Below are positions 1 to 7,271 of a stretch of 64,000 bases of DNA, piece by piece. The DNA comes from Cellulomonas shaoxiangyii (lineage in GTDB: Bacteria; Actinomycetota; Actinomycetes; Actinomycetales; Cellulomonadaceae): the NCBI RefSeq assembly GCF_004798685.1, contig NZ_CP039291.1:3162001-3226000 (forward strand). Direction: 5' to 3'. Positions within the stretch are counted from its first letter, which is position 1; every line of letters starts with the position of its first letter. The notes beneath the pieces were generated by a model. It saw only the letters and a program-made list of their open reading frames with translations. It was not told where the DNA came from and did no database searches. Made by a program: the position numbers and the translations under genes.

Positions 1-2
1 TC

Positions 3-92
3 CGCACGACCCTCAAGACGTGGACGGTCCTCGAGACCCTCATCGGCCTCATGGGCTTCGCGATCGCGCTGGTGTTCTTCGCGGTCGGCTGA
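3..92 (+). CDS. C-terminal end of a membrane permease (partial)
   Basis: This is the last 29 codons of a gene that begins before the window, ending in TGA at 90-92. The visible residues are a short polar stretch containing LKTWTVLET followed by one hydrophobic segment that runs to the C-terminus, so the protein ends in a membrane helix. The KTWTV-E-T-I pattern before the last helix recalls gluconate:proton symporters of the GntP family, but with only 29 residues this is a suggestion. It is followed by about 80 bp of non-coding DNA before the OsmC gene. Confidence 0.6.
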   Translation, partial: RTTLKTWTVLETLIGLMGFAIALVFFAVG

Positions 93-174
93 CCGGGGGA
101 CGCGGGACCGGGTGCCGCGGCCGCCGGCACCCGGTCCCCTGCGGCCGTCCACCCCCCGTGCGAGGATCGGCCGC

Positions 175-642
175 ATGACGACCGAGCAGGACACCCCTGC
201 CCCCGCGGGGGACCCGATGGCCAACGCCGGTGACACCGCGCTCTGGCTGGAGCGCACCGGTCCGCGCCGCTACACCGGTCGCAGCTCGCGCGGCGCCGAG
301 GTGCTGATCGGGTCCACCGGCGACGAGGGCTCCTTCTCCCCCGGCGAGCTGCTGAAGATCGCGCTCGGCGCGTGCACGGGCCTGTCGAGCGACGCCGCGC
401 TCACGCGCCGGCTCGGCGACGACGTGCGCGTGACGATCCGCGTCGGCGGCCTCGCACACCCCACCGAGGACCGGTACCCGCACCTCACCGAGGAGCTCGA
501 GGTCGACCTGTCGTCGCTCGACGACGCCGCGCGCGAGCGGCTCGTGGCCGTCGTGCACCGCGCCGTCGAGCTGAAGTGCACCGTCGGCCGCACGCTCGAG
601 GCCGGCGCCACCACCACCCTGCACGTGACCGAGGAGCGCTGA
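175..642 (+). CDS. OsmC-family peroxiredoxin
   Basis: This 155-residue protein belongs to the OsmC/Ohr family of thiol peroxidases, which reduce organic hydroperoxides in the cytoplasm. The two family cysteines are present, Cys67 in the LGACTG context at the start of the central helix and Cys135 in ELKCTVGRT near the C-terminus. Both are the expected peroxidatic and resolving positions, and the length is typical. The ATG at 175 is chosen because it has a GAGGA-like sequence upstream and starts the conserved region without a proline-rich extension. The next gene begins 2 bp after the stop, so the two are probably co-transcribed. Which hydroperoxide it prefers cannot be read from sequence; the family also contains osmotically induced members. 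Confidence 0.88.
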   Translation: MTTEQDTPAPAGDPMANAGDTALWLERTGPRRYTGRSSRGAEVLIGSTGDEGSFSPGELLKIALGACTGLSSDAALTRRLGDDVRVTIRVGGLAHPTEDRYPHLTEELEVDLSSLDDAARERLVAVVHRAVELKCTVGRTLEAGATTTLHVTEER

Positions 643-644
643 GC

Positions 645-1364
645 ATGCCGAAGCTCGTCCAGACGGCCCTCGACAAGGCCGTGACCATCCCGTCCGCGAC
701 CATCCACGCGCACGTCGAGAGCCTGCGCCGGCGCAACCCCGAGGCCGGGCCCGACCGGATCATCGAGCTGCTCGAGAAGGAGTTCCTGCTCGTCGTGGCC
801 GGTGCGGGCGGTGCCGTCGGGGCGGCCGCGGCGGCGCCCGTCGTGGGCACCGGCATCGCGACGGCCCTGACGGTCAGCGACGTCGCGACGTTCTTCGGCG
901 CGTCGGCGGCGTTCTCGCTGGCCGTCGCGTCGGTGCACGGCATCGAGGTCGAGGACACCGAGCGGCGTAAGGCGCTGCTGCTCGCGAGCGTGCTCGGCGA
1001 GGACGGCGCGAAAGCCGTCGAGAGCGCCGCCAGCATGTCGTCCGTGCGCATGGGACGCCTGCTGCTCACGCGCATGCCGCGGTCCTCGGTGAAGCAGGTC
1101 AACAGCACCCTGACGCGCAAGCTGCTGCAGAAGCAGGCGGCCAAGTTCGCCGGGCTCGCGCTCGGGCGCCTCGCGCCCTACGGCATCGGCGCCGCGATCG
1201 GCGTGGCGGGCGGGCGCGCGATGGGCCGGACCGTCGTCGACGGCGCGCGCCTCGCGTTCGGCCCGCCGCCGCAGCGGTTCCCGGAGGTCGTCGAGGGCGT
1301 CGCGCACGACGTCGACCGGCCGCGCCTGAACGGCCGCACGCCGTCGCTGCCGCGCGGTCGCTGA
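645..1364 (+). CDS. Hydrophobic EcsC-like protein
   Basis: A 239-residue protein translated immediately after the OsmC gene (2-bp gap). It has a polar N-terminal helix, an Ala/Gly-rich hydrophobic stretch at about residues 48-95, a charged turn (about residues 100-110, containing EVEDTERRKALLLASVLG) and a second Ala/Gly-rich hydrophobic region near residues 165-205. The alternation of weak hydrophobic segments with an acidic-ERRKALLL turn resembles EcsC-family proteins, whose biochemical role is unknown. There is no signal peptide and no catalytic motif. Co-transcription with a peroxidase suggests membrane or oxidative stress, but this is inference. The gene ends at a strong hairpin shared with the converging aldo/keto reductase. 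Confidence 0.7.
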   Translation: MPKLVQTALDKAVTIPSATIHAHVESLRRRNPEAGPDRIIELLEKEFLLVVAGAGGAVGAAAAAPVVGTGIATALTVSDVATFFGASAAFSLAVASVHGIEVEDTERRKALLLASVLGEDGAKAVESAASMSSVRMGRLLLTRMPRSSVKQVNSTLTRKLLQKQAAKFAGLALGRLAPYGIGAAIGVAGGRAMGRTVVDGARLAFGPPPQRFPEVVEGVAHDVDRPRLNGRTPSLPRGR

Positions 1365-1371
1365 CGCACGC

Positions 1372-1427
1372 ACGGACGGGGCCCGGTGCGGGTGGGGTCG
1401 CCCCCACCGGCACCGGGCCCCGTCCGT
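1372..1427. terminator. Bidirectional intrinsic-type terminator
   Basis: A perfect 18-bp inverted repeat (arms 1372-1389 and 1410-1427) encloses a second, smaller hairpin of GGTGGGG/CCCCACC. It lies exactly between two converging genes, so it can stop transcription from both sides. It has no U-tract, as is common in high-GC actinobacteria. Confidence 0.8.
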
Positions 1428-1446
1428 CGTCGTGGGCGCCCCCGCG

Positions 1447-2439
1447 TCACCAGCGGTCGTGCACGTGCTCCTGGATCCGCCGGTCGTAGACGTCCGCGAG
1501 CGCCGCGAGCGTGGCGTCGTCCAGGGGCGGGAGCTGCTCGGCCGCCGCGTTCGCGCGCGCCTGCTCCGGGGTGCGCGCCCCGGGGATGACGACGGAGACG
1601 CCCGGCTGGTCGATGATCCACCGCAGCGCGAGCTGGGCCGTCGACGCGCCCGCCGGGGTGTGCTGGGCGACCTCGCGCGCCGCCTCGACGCCGATGTCGT
1701 ACGGCACGCCCGCGAACGTCTCGCCGACGTCGAACGCCTCGCCGTTGCGGTTGAAGCTGCGGTGGTCGTCGTCCGCGAACCGCGTCGACGCGTCGTACTT
1801 GCCGCTCAGCAGGCCGGACGCGAGCGGCACGCGCGCGATGATGCCGACGCCCGCCTCCGCCGCGGCGGGCAGCACCCGCTCGAGCGGCTTGCGGCGGAAC
1901 ACGTTGAGGATGATCTGCACGCTCGCGACGTGCGGGCGCGCGATGGCGGCGAGCGCCTCGTCGACCGTCTCGACCGAGACGCCGTAGGCCGCGACCCGCT
2001 TCTCCTCGACGAGGGCGTCGAGCGCGTCGAACACGTCGTCGCGCGCGTACACGGGCGTCGGCGGGCAGTGCAGCTGCACGAGGTCGAGGGTGTCGACGCC
2101 GAGGTTCGTCCGGCTGCGGTCCGTCCAGGCGCGGAACGCGTCGGCCGTGTACGCGTCGGCGACGTGCGGGTCCGCGCGGCGGCCCATCTTGGTCGCGACC
2201 GTCACGCGCTCCGCGACCTCGGGCCGCTCCGCGAGGAAGCGCCCGATCACCTTCTCGGACCGGCCGTCCCCGTACACGTCGGCGGTGTCGAGGAACGTCA
2301 CGCCGGCGCCCACCGCGGCGTCGAGCACCTCCAGCGCCGTGTCGTCGCCGACCGTCCCCCAGTCGCCGCCGAGCTGCCAGCAGCCCAGCCCGACGACCCC
2401 GACCTCACGTCCTGTCCTACCCAGTACCCGCGTCCGCAT
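1447..2439 (-). CDS. Aldo/keto reductase
   Basis: A 330-residue NADPH-dependent oxidoreductase of the aldo/keto reductase superfamily, a cytoplasmic TIM-barrel enzyme. The catalytic tetrad is visible: Asp51 and Tyr56 in FLDTADVYG, Lys84 in ATKMGR and His124 in LVQLHCP. The C-terminal cofactor-binding region reads VSVVIPGARTPEQ, the usual phosphate-binding loop. The substrate is not predictable; the sequence is closest in style to the broad stress-linked AKR groups. The ATG at 2439 lies 7 nt downstream of a TACGGT -10 box, so the mRNA is probably leaderless. It is divergent from the SRPBCC gene and converges on the OsmC operon. Confidence 0.9.
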   Translation of the reverse strand: MRTRVLGRTGREVGVVGLGCWQLGGDWGTVGDDTALEVLDAAVGAGVTFLDTADVYGDGRSEKVIGRFLAERPEVAERVTVATKMGRRADPHVADAYTADAFRAWTDRSRTNLGVDTLDLVQLHCPPTPVYARDDVFDALDALVEEKRVAAYGVSVETVDEALAAIARPHVASVQIILNVFRRKPLERVLPAAAEAGVGIIARVPLASGLLSGKYDASTRFADDDHRSFNRNGEAFDVGETFAGVPYDIGVEAAREVAQHTPAGASTAQLALRWIIDQPGVSVVIPGARTPEQARANAAAEQLPPLDDATLAALADVYDRRIQEHVHDRW

Positions 2440-2446
2440 GCCCCCG

Positions 2447-2452
2447 ACCGTA
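2447..2452 (-). promoter_or_regulatory. -10 box of a leaderless promoter
   Basis: TACGGT on the minus strand, separated by 7 nt from the ATG of the aldo/keto reductase at 2439. The spacing fits transcription starting at the start codon. No clear -35 was recognised. Confidence 0.5.
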
Positions 2453-2472
2453 CCCCGGTGCAGGATCGGTGC

Positions 2473-2991
2473 ATGCCGACGCCGACCCCCCTCGCCACCG
2501 GCCCCGCCGTGCCCGCCGGTGTCACGGGTGCGCGCGTCACCCGGAGGTTCCCCGCGCCCGCGCGCACCGCCTTCGCGGCCCTGACGGACGCGCGCAACCA
2601 CGCCCGCTGGGTCCCGCAGACCCGGGTGCGCACGGACGGCCCGCCGCGGCGGGGCTCGGTCGTCGAGGCGGTGTCGGGGCCGTTCGCGCGGTTCGGCGCC
2701 CCCGGGCTGCCGGACCGGATGACGATCACGCGGTACGAGCGGCCGGGCGGCGAGGCTGCGGGGGCCGCACCCGGTGTCGCGGTGTTCGCCAAGCACGGGC
2801 CGCTGCTGCTCGGCGAGGCGACGATCCGGGTCGAGCCCGTCGACGACGCGAGCTGCCTCGTGACGTGGGAGGAGCGCGTGCCGCTCGCCGGGCCCCTGCC
2901 CGGTGCGCTCACGTCCCGGCTGACGGCGCCGGCGCTCGCGCTGATGCTGCGCGTCGTGCTGGCGCGCGCCGCGCGCGAGCTGGCGGTGTGA
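2473..2991 (+). CDS. SRPBCC (START/Bet v1-like) family protein
   Basis: A 172-residue cytoplasmic protein with the SRPBCC fold pattern: an N-terminal strand (ARVTRRFPAPARTAFAALTD), the helix and W residue that follow (HARWVP), alternating strands, a late W-E motif (LVTWEERV) and a long C-terminal helix. SRPBCC proteins bind hydrophobic ligands in a central cavity; some act as polyketide cyclases. No substrate can be inferred. It starts 33 bp from the divergent aldo/keto reductase, so the two share a promoter region. It lacks a close downstream partner; about 195 bp separate it from ddaH. Confidence 0.75.
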   Translation: MPTPTPLATGPAVPAGVTGARVTRRFPAPARTAFAALTDARNHARWVPQTRVRTDGPPRRGSVVEAVSGPFARFGAPGLPDRMTITRYERPGGEAAGAAPGVAVFAKHGPLLLGEATIRVEPVDDASCLVTWEERVPLAGPLPGALTSRLTAPALALMLRVVLARAARELAV

Positions 2992-3027
2992 CGCACGCAC
3001 GTCCTCGACGTCACGCGCGCGTTTCGG

Positions 3028-3124
3028 CGCAACGGACCGGTGGTCGGCCGCGCCCGCGCGCAACGGATGCGGCCTCGACGCGCAACGCGACGTGCCGGAT
3101 CCGCCGCGCGGGCGCTCGTACGCT
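3028..3124 (+). promoter_or_regulatory. ddaH-rocD promoter region with three phased direct repeats
   Basis: The 195-bp gap before ddaH contains the heptamer CGCAACG three times, at 3028, 3059 and 3081, followed by G, G and C. The spacings of 31 and 22 bp are close to three and two helical turns. Downstream, TACGCT at 3119-3124 is a possible -10 box. The layout looks like an activator or repressor array upstream of a promoter; an Lrp/AsnC protein encoded nearby is a candidate ligand. Confidence 0.4.
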
Positions 3125-3186
3125 CGTGGGGGCCGGTGCGCCACCCGTGCGCCGGCCGCCCGCCCCGCGCACCCACGAGGAGCCCC

Positions 3187-4014
3187 ATGACCGCGCACGC
3201 CCCCGGCCGCACCGCCCGCCAGTACCTGATGTGCGAGCCCTCCCACTACACGGTCTCGTACGAGATCAACCCGTGGATGGACCGGACGCGGCACACCGAC
3301 GTGGACCTGGCCGTGCGGCAGTGGCGGACGCTGCGTGACACCTTCCTCGACCTCGGGCACACCGTCGAGACGATCGACCCGCTGCCGGGGCTGCCCGACA
3401 TGGTCTACGCCGCCAACGGCGCGACCGTCGTCGACGGCGTCGTGTACTCCGCGAAGTTCCGCTACCCCGAGCGCCAGCCCGAGGGGCCCGCGTACCAGAA
3501 GTGGTTCGCCGACCGCGGCTGGGTCACGCACACCGCCGAGCAGACCAACGAGGGCGAGGGCGACCTGCTCGTCGTGGGCGACCTGATCCTCGCGGGCACC
3601 GGCTTCCGCACGTCCCGCGCCGCGCACGCCGAGCTCCAGGAGCTCGTCGGGCGGCCCGTGATCTCGCTCGAGCTGGTCGACCCGCACTACTACCACCTCG
3701 ACACGGCGCTCACGGTCCTCTCCTCCGACGCCGCCGCCCCGCAGGTCGCGTACTACCCGCCGGCGTTCTCGCCGGGGTCGCGCGCCGTGCTCGCGCAGCT
3801 CTTCCCCGAGGCCGTGGTCGCGACCGCCGACGACGCCGCCGCCCTGGGCCTCAACGCGGTCTCGGACGGCGAGAACGTGGTGGTGGCGCCGGCCGCGACG
3901 CACTTCGCCGGGGCGCTGCGCGAGCGCGGCTACACGCCCGTCCCCGTCGACACGAGCGAGCTGCTCAAGGGCGGCGGCGGGGCCAAGTGCTGCACCCTCG
4001 AGCTGCGGCGGTGA
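3187..4014 (+). CDS. ddaH: DDAH-family guanidine hydrolase (dimethylargininase or arginine dihydrolase)
   Basis: A 275-residue enzyme of the amidinotransferase/DDAH superfamily, which hydrolyses the guanidino group of arginine derivatives. Visible motifs are the acidic substrate-binding stretch EGEGD (122-126), the catalytic histidine in YHLDTAL (His170) and the nucleophilic cysteine at the C-terminus in GGGGAKCC (Cys268/269). Asn77 follows PDMVYAA, the position where arginine dihydrolases of the ArgZ/AgrE type carry a functional asparagine as far as I recall. The ATG at 3187 has a GAGGA ribosome site. The stop overlaps the rocD start by 4 bp, so its product is likely to be ornithine or a precursor of it. 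The usual database name is dimethylargininase; arginine dihydrolase activity fits the context better. Confidence 0.87.
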   Translation: MTAHAPGRTARQYLMCEPSHYTVSYEINPWMDRTRHTDVDLAVRQWRTLRDTFLDLGHTVETIDPLPGLPDMVYAANGATVVDGVVYSAKFRYPERQPEGPAYQKWFADRGWVTHTAEQTNEGEGDLLVVGDLILAGTGFRTSRAAHAELQELVGRPVISLELVDPHYYHLDTALTVLSSDAAAPQVAYYPPAFSPGSRAVLAQLFPEAVVATADDAAALGLNAVSDGENVVVAPAATHFAGALRERGYTPVPVDTSELLKGGGGAKCCTLELRR

Positions 4015-5270
4015 GCACGGTGGCGACCGGCGCGGGTGCGCACGGGGGGACGCCCGCGGGCGTCGGGTCGGCGCTCGCGCCGAACTACCACCCGCTGCCC
4101 GTGACGGTCGCCACGGCCGAGGGCGCGTGGGTCACCGACACCGCCGGGCGCCGCTACCTCGACCTGCTCTCGGCGTACTCCGCGCTCAACTTCGGCCACC
4201 GGCACCCGGCGCTCGTCGCCGCCGCGCACGCGCAGCTCGACCGCCTGACGCTCACGTCGCGCGCGTTCGACCACGAGCTGCTCGAGCCGTTCGCGCAGGC
4301 CCTGGCCGGGCTCGTCGGCCCGCTCCTCGCCGGCCGCTCGCACCTCGTGCTGCCGATGAACACGGGCGCGGAGGCCGTGGAGACGGCGATCAAGGCGAGC
4401 CGCAAGTGGGGCTACGAGGTCCGCGGCGTGCCGGCGGACCGCGCGACGATCGTCGTCGCGGAGGGCAACTTCCACGGCCGCACGACGACCGTCGTGTCCT
4501 TCTCCACCGACCCCGACGCGCGCCGCGGCTTCGGCCCCTACACGCCGGGCTTCGTCACCGTCCCCTACGGCGACGCCGACGCGGTCGCGCGCGCGGTCGA
4601 CGCGACGACGGTCGCCGTCCTGCTGGAGCCCGTGCAGGGCGAGCAGGGCGTCGTCGTGCCGCCGGACGACTACCTGCCGGCGGTGCGCCGCGTGTGCGAC
4701 GAGGCGGGCGTGCTGCTGGTGGCCGACGAGATCCAGTCCGGCCTCGGCCGCACGGGCTCGACGCTGGCGTGCGAGCGCTGGGACGTGCGGCCCGACCTCG
4801 TCACGCTCGGCAAGGCCCTGGGCGGCGGCATCGTGCCCGTCTCCGCGGTCGTGGGACGCGCGGACGTGCTGGAGGTGCTCACCCCCGGCACGCACGGGTC
4901 CACCTTCGGGGGCAACCCGCTCGCGTGCGCGGTGGGTCTGGCCGTGGTCGACCTGCTCACGCCGGGCACGCTGCAGGCCCGCGCGCGCACGGTCGGGGAG
5001 CACCTGGCGGGCCGCCTCGACGTGCTCCTGGACCGCGGCCTGCTGCACGGGGTGCGGACCGTCGGCCTGTGGGCGGGCCTGGACGTGGCGCCCGGCCTGA
5101 CCGGCGGGCCGGCGTCGGGGCGCGAGCTGTGCGAGCGGCTGCTCGCCCGCGGCGTGCTCGCCAAGGACACGCACGGCGCGACCGTGCGCCTCGCGCCCCC
5201 GCTGACGGTCGAGGTGCCCGACCTCGACCACGCCCTCGACGAGCTGACGACGGCCCTGACGACCCCCTGA
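4011..5270 (+). CDS. rocD: Ornithine--oxo-acid transaminase
   Basis: A 419-residue PLP-dependent class III aminotransferase that converts ornithine and 2-oxoglutarate to glutamate 5-semialdehyde and glutamate. Diagnostic features are the N-terminal NYHPLPV segment near residue 25, NTGAEAVETAIK (117-128), Asp239 in ADEIQSGLGRTG, and the PLP lysine Lys268 in LGKALGGG. The length matches bacterial RocD. The GTG start overlaps the ddaH stop in GTGA, indicating translational coupling and a two-step route from an arginine derivative to glutamate semialdehyde. It converges on the CAP-domain gene with only 18 bp between the stops, leaving no room for a separate terminator. Confidence 0.93.
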   Translation: MSTVATGAGAHGGTPAGVGSALAPNYHPLPVTVATAEGAWVTDTAGRRYLDLLSAYSALNFGHRHPALVAAAHAQLDRLTLTSRAFDHELLEPFAQALAGLVGPLLAGRSHLVLPMNTGAEAVETAIKASRKWGYEVRGVPADRATIVVAEGNFHGRTTTVVSFSTDPDARRGFGPYTPGFVTVPYGDADAVARAVDATTVAVLLEPVQGEQGVVVPPDDYLPAVRRVCDEAGVLLVADEIQSGLGRTGSTLACERWDVRPDLVTLGKALGGGIVPVSAVVGRADVLEVLTPGTHGSTFGGNPLACAVGLAVVDLLTPGTLQARARTVGEHLAGRLDVLLDRGLLHGVRTVGLWAGLDVAPGLTGGPASGRELCERLLARGVLAKDTHGATVRLAPPLTVEVPDLDHALDELTTALTTP

Positions 5271-5288
5271 CGCGCCGGCGCGCGCCCC

Positions 5289-6638
5289 TCAGCCGAACGT
5301 GATGGACGTGTACATCCACCCGTCGTGCAGGACCACGCCGATGTACGCGGTCGAGTAGCTCCCGAGCATCTGCGCGTTGTGCCCGCCGGACGCCGCGTAG
5401 GCGGCGATCATGCGGCTCGCGCTCGCCGGCGAGACGCGCCCGACGATCTCCGGCCGCGCCTTCGGTGAGCCCGTGCGCGTGCCCGAGTGCCAGATGCTGT
5501 CCGACGCGGCCATCTGCATCGCGTGCTCGCCGCGCGCGCCCGACGAGGCGATGCTCAGCGCACCCAGCCCGTTGGCGGCCCGGTGCGCGTTGAGCGCCGC
5601 ACCGACGTCGCCCGCGCCCACCACCGAGCCCGCGAGCGGGAGGCCCGCGGCAGGTGCGGGGGCCCCGCCGCCACCGGACGCGGCCGGCGCCGACGTGGTG
5701 CCCCGGGGTGCGCGCGCAGCGGCGGCGCGCGGGGCGGCGGCCCGCGGCGCGCGCGCGGCGCTGCCCCCGGCGGACGCGCGCGCTGCCGCGGCGGCGGCAG
5801 CAGCCTGCTCGGCGGCGGCGCGCTCGGCCGCGATGCGGGCGTCCTCGGCGGCCTGCCACGCCGCCTGCGCCTCGACGACGGTCTTCTCCGGTGCGGCGAT
5901 GGCCGCCGTGGTCGCGCGCATCGACGTCAGCGACACGGCGGACGCCCCCAGCACGGCGGACGTCGCGTCGACGGCCTGCTGCAGCGCGCCGCGCGGGCCG
6001 TCGCCGGCCTGCGGCGCGGCGGCGAGCGTCGCGACGGCGTGGTCGGCCGCCGCCCGCGCGGAGGCGGCAGCGGCGCTCCGCTGGCCCGCGGCGACGGCGG
6101 CGCCGGCGAGCGCCGTCTCCGCGCGCGGCGCGGCGAGCTCGGGTGCGCGGGCCTCGACCGCGGCGGCGACGCGGGCGGCGGCGGCGGCCTCGGCCGAGGC
6201 GCGCGCACGGTGGTCCTGCTCCGCGGTCCACACGGTGCCGGCCGCGGCGAGCACGGCCGCCACGGCGACGAGCGCGGTGGCGCGGCGGGCGCCGTGGGGG
6301 CGCGCCGCGTCCGCGGCCGGCCGCTGCTGCGGCACGTGGTGCAGGCCCCCGACCCGCGCCGGGTCGGCGTCGCGCCCCGGAGCGGGCAGCTGCTGCGGCT
6401 GCGGCACGGGGTCGGCGGTGGGGTGCGGCACGAGCGGCGTGGGCGCGGACACCACGGGCCCGGCCTGCGTCGGCAGCAGCGGCGCCACGGGCGCCGGCAC
6501 GGCCGGCGTCGGCGCGGAGGCCACCGGTCCCGCCTGGCGCGGCACACCGGGCGCTGCGTCACCCCTGGTGCGTCGTGCCCCGGTGCGTCCCGGTGCTGCT
6601 GCGTCCCGGCGCATGCCGGAGTCCTGCCGTCCGCTCAT
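5289..6638 (-). CDS. Membrane-anchored CAP-domain protein
   Basis: A 449-residue protein. Residues 1-115 are a cytoplasmic Pro/Ala/Arg-rich region, one membrane helix lies near 118-137 (ATALVAVAAVLAAAGTVW), then about 190 residues of Ala-rich, probably helical sequence with a low-complexity Ala/Arg/Gly linker, and finally a CAP/SCP domain (about 340-449) starting at LNAHRAANGLGAL. CAP landmarks include EHAMQMA, WHSG and GHNAQMLG; the usual ENV motif is replaced by EIVG. CAP domains are extracellular and in bacteria are linked to envelope or ligand binding. The ATG at 6638 has a GAGGGGGGA ribosome site. It is divergent from the Lrp gene. Confidence 0.8.
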   Translation of the reverse strand: MSGRQDSGMRRDAAAPGRTGARRTRGDAAPGVPRQAGPVASAPTPAVPAPVAPLLPTQAGPVVSAPTPLVPHPTADPVPQPQQLPAPGRDADPARVGGLHHVPQQRPAADAARPHGARRATALVAVAAVLAAAGTVWTAEQDHRARASAEAAAAARVAAAVEARAPELAAPRAETALAGAAVAAGQRSAAAASARAAADHAVATLAAAPQAGDGPRGALQQAVDATSAVLGASAVSLTSMRATTAAIAAPEKTVVEAQAAWQAAEDARIAAERAAAEQAAAAAAAARASAGGSAARAPRAAAPRAAAARAPRGTTSAPAASGGGGAPAPAAGLPLAGSVVGAGDVGAALNAHRAANGLGALSIASSGARGEHAMQMAASDSIWHSGTRTGSPKARPEIVGRVSPASASRMIAAYAASGGHNAQMLGSYSTAYIGVVLHDGWMYTSITFG

Positions 6639-6710
6639 CGGTCGTTCCCCCCTCGGCGAGGTCGCGTCGTCACGACCCCATCGGCATCTGCAGCGTCCGA
6701 CCTGAGCACA

Positions 6711-6731
6711 TGTGCCGCAATCGGTGGCACA
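6711..6731. promoter_or_regulatory. Inverted repeat between CAP gene and Lrp gene (operator candidate)
   Basis: TGTGCC-N9-GGCACA, a perfect 6-bp dyad of 21 bp, lies in the 155-bp divergent promoter region. Lrp/AsnC regulators usually autoregulate from sites of this size in their own promoter. Confidence 0.45.
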
Positions 6732-6793
6732 TCGGACCAATGGCACTGCACGGGCGTGCACGGCGCGACCCGCGCAGGCGTCAGGATGGGACG

Positions 6794-7261
6794 GTGCACG
6801 CCGACCGCCTCGACGACCTCGACACCGCCATCCTGCGCGTGCTCGCGCACGACGCCCGTGCGACGTTCGCGCAGGTGGGCGCCCAGGTGGCCCTCAGCGC
6901 TCCGGCCGTGAAGCGGCGCGTGGACCGGCTGCGGGAGCGCGGGGTGATCCGCGGGTTCACCGTCCGCCTCGACCCCGCGGCGCTCGGCTGGCACACCGAG
7001 GCGTTCGTCGAGCTGTTCTGCCACGGCTCGACGAGCCCGGCGACCATGCGCACCGCCGTCGAGGACTACCCGGAGGTCGTCGCCGCGAGCACCGTGACCG
7101 GCGACGTGGACCTCGTGCTGCAGGTGCGGGCGCGCGACATGCGTCACCTGGAGCGTGTGGTCGAGCAGCTCGCGGCGGAGCCGTTCGTGTCGCGCACGCG
7201 GTCCACCGTCGTGCTGTCGGCGCTCGTCCGCCGGCCCGACGTGCCACCCGCGGCCGGCTGA
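6794..7261 (+). CDS. Lrp/AsnC-family transcriptional regulator
   Basis: A 155-residue regulator with an N-terminal winged helix-turn-helix (residues about 5-60, LDDLDTAILRVLAHDARATF and VKRRVDRLRERGVIRGFTV) and a C-terminal RAM ligand-binding domain. Such proteins bind amino acids and control amino-acid metabolism. Lying 1.5 kb downstream of an arginine/ornithine catabolic pair, it is a reasonable candidate to control ddaH-rocD, though nothing in the sequence proves this. The GTG at 6794 is the only start that keeps the usual short N-terminus before LDDLD. Its stop is 10 bp from the convergent universal stress gene. Confidence 0.9.
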   Translation: MHADRLDDLDTAILRVLAHDARATFAQVGAQVALSAPAVKRRVDRLRERGVIRGFTVRLDPAALGWHTEAFVELFCHGSTSPATMRTAVEDYPEVVAASTVTGDVDLVLQVRARDMRHLERVVEQLAAEPFVSRTRSTVVLSALVRRPDVPPAAG

Positions 7262-7271
7262 CGGCCACGGC

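Noticed and set aside
1447..3903. Very long open reading frame continuing upstream of the aldo/keto reductase on the minus strand
   Set aside because: Only its last 330 codons match a protein family. The rest is antisense to the SRPBCC and ddaH genes and has random low-complexity composition, as is usual in DNA above 70% GC.
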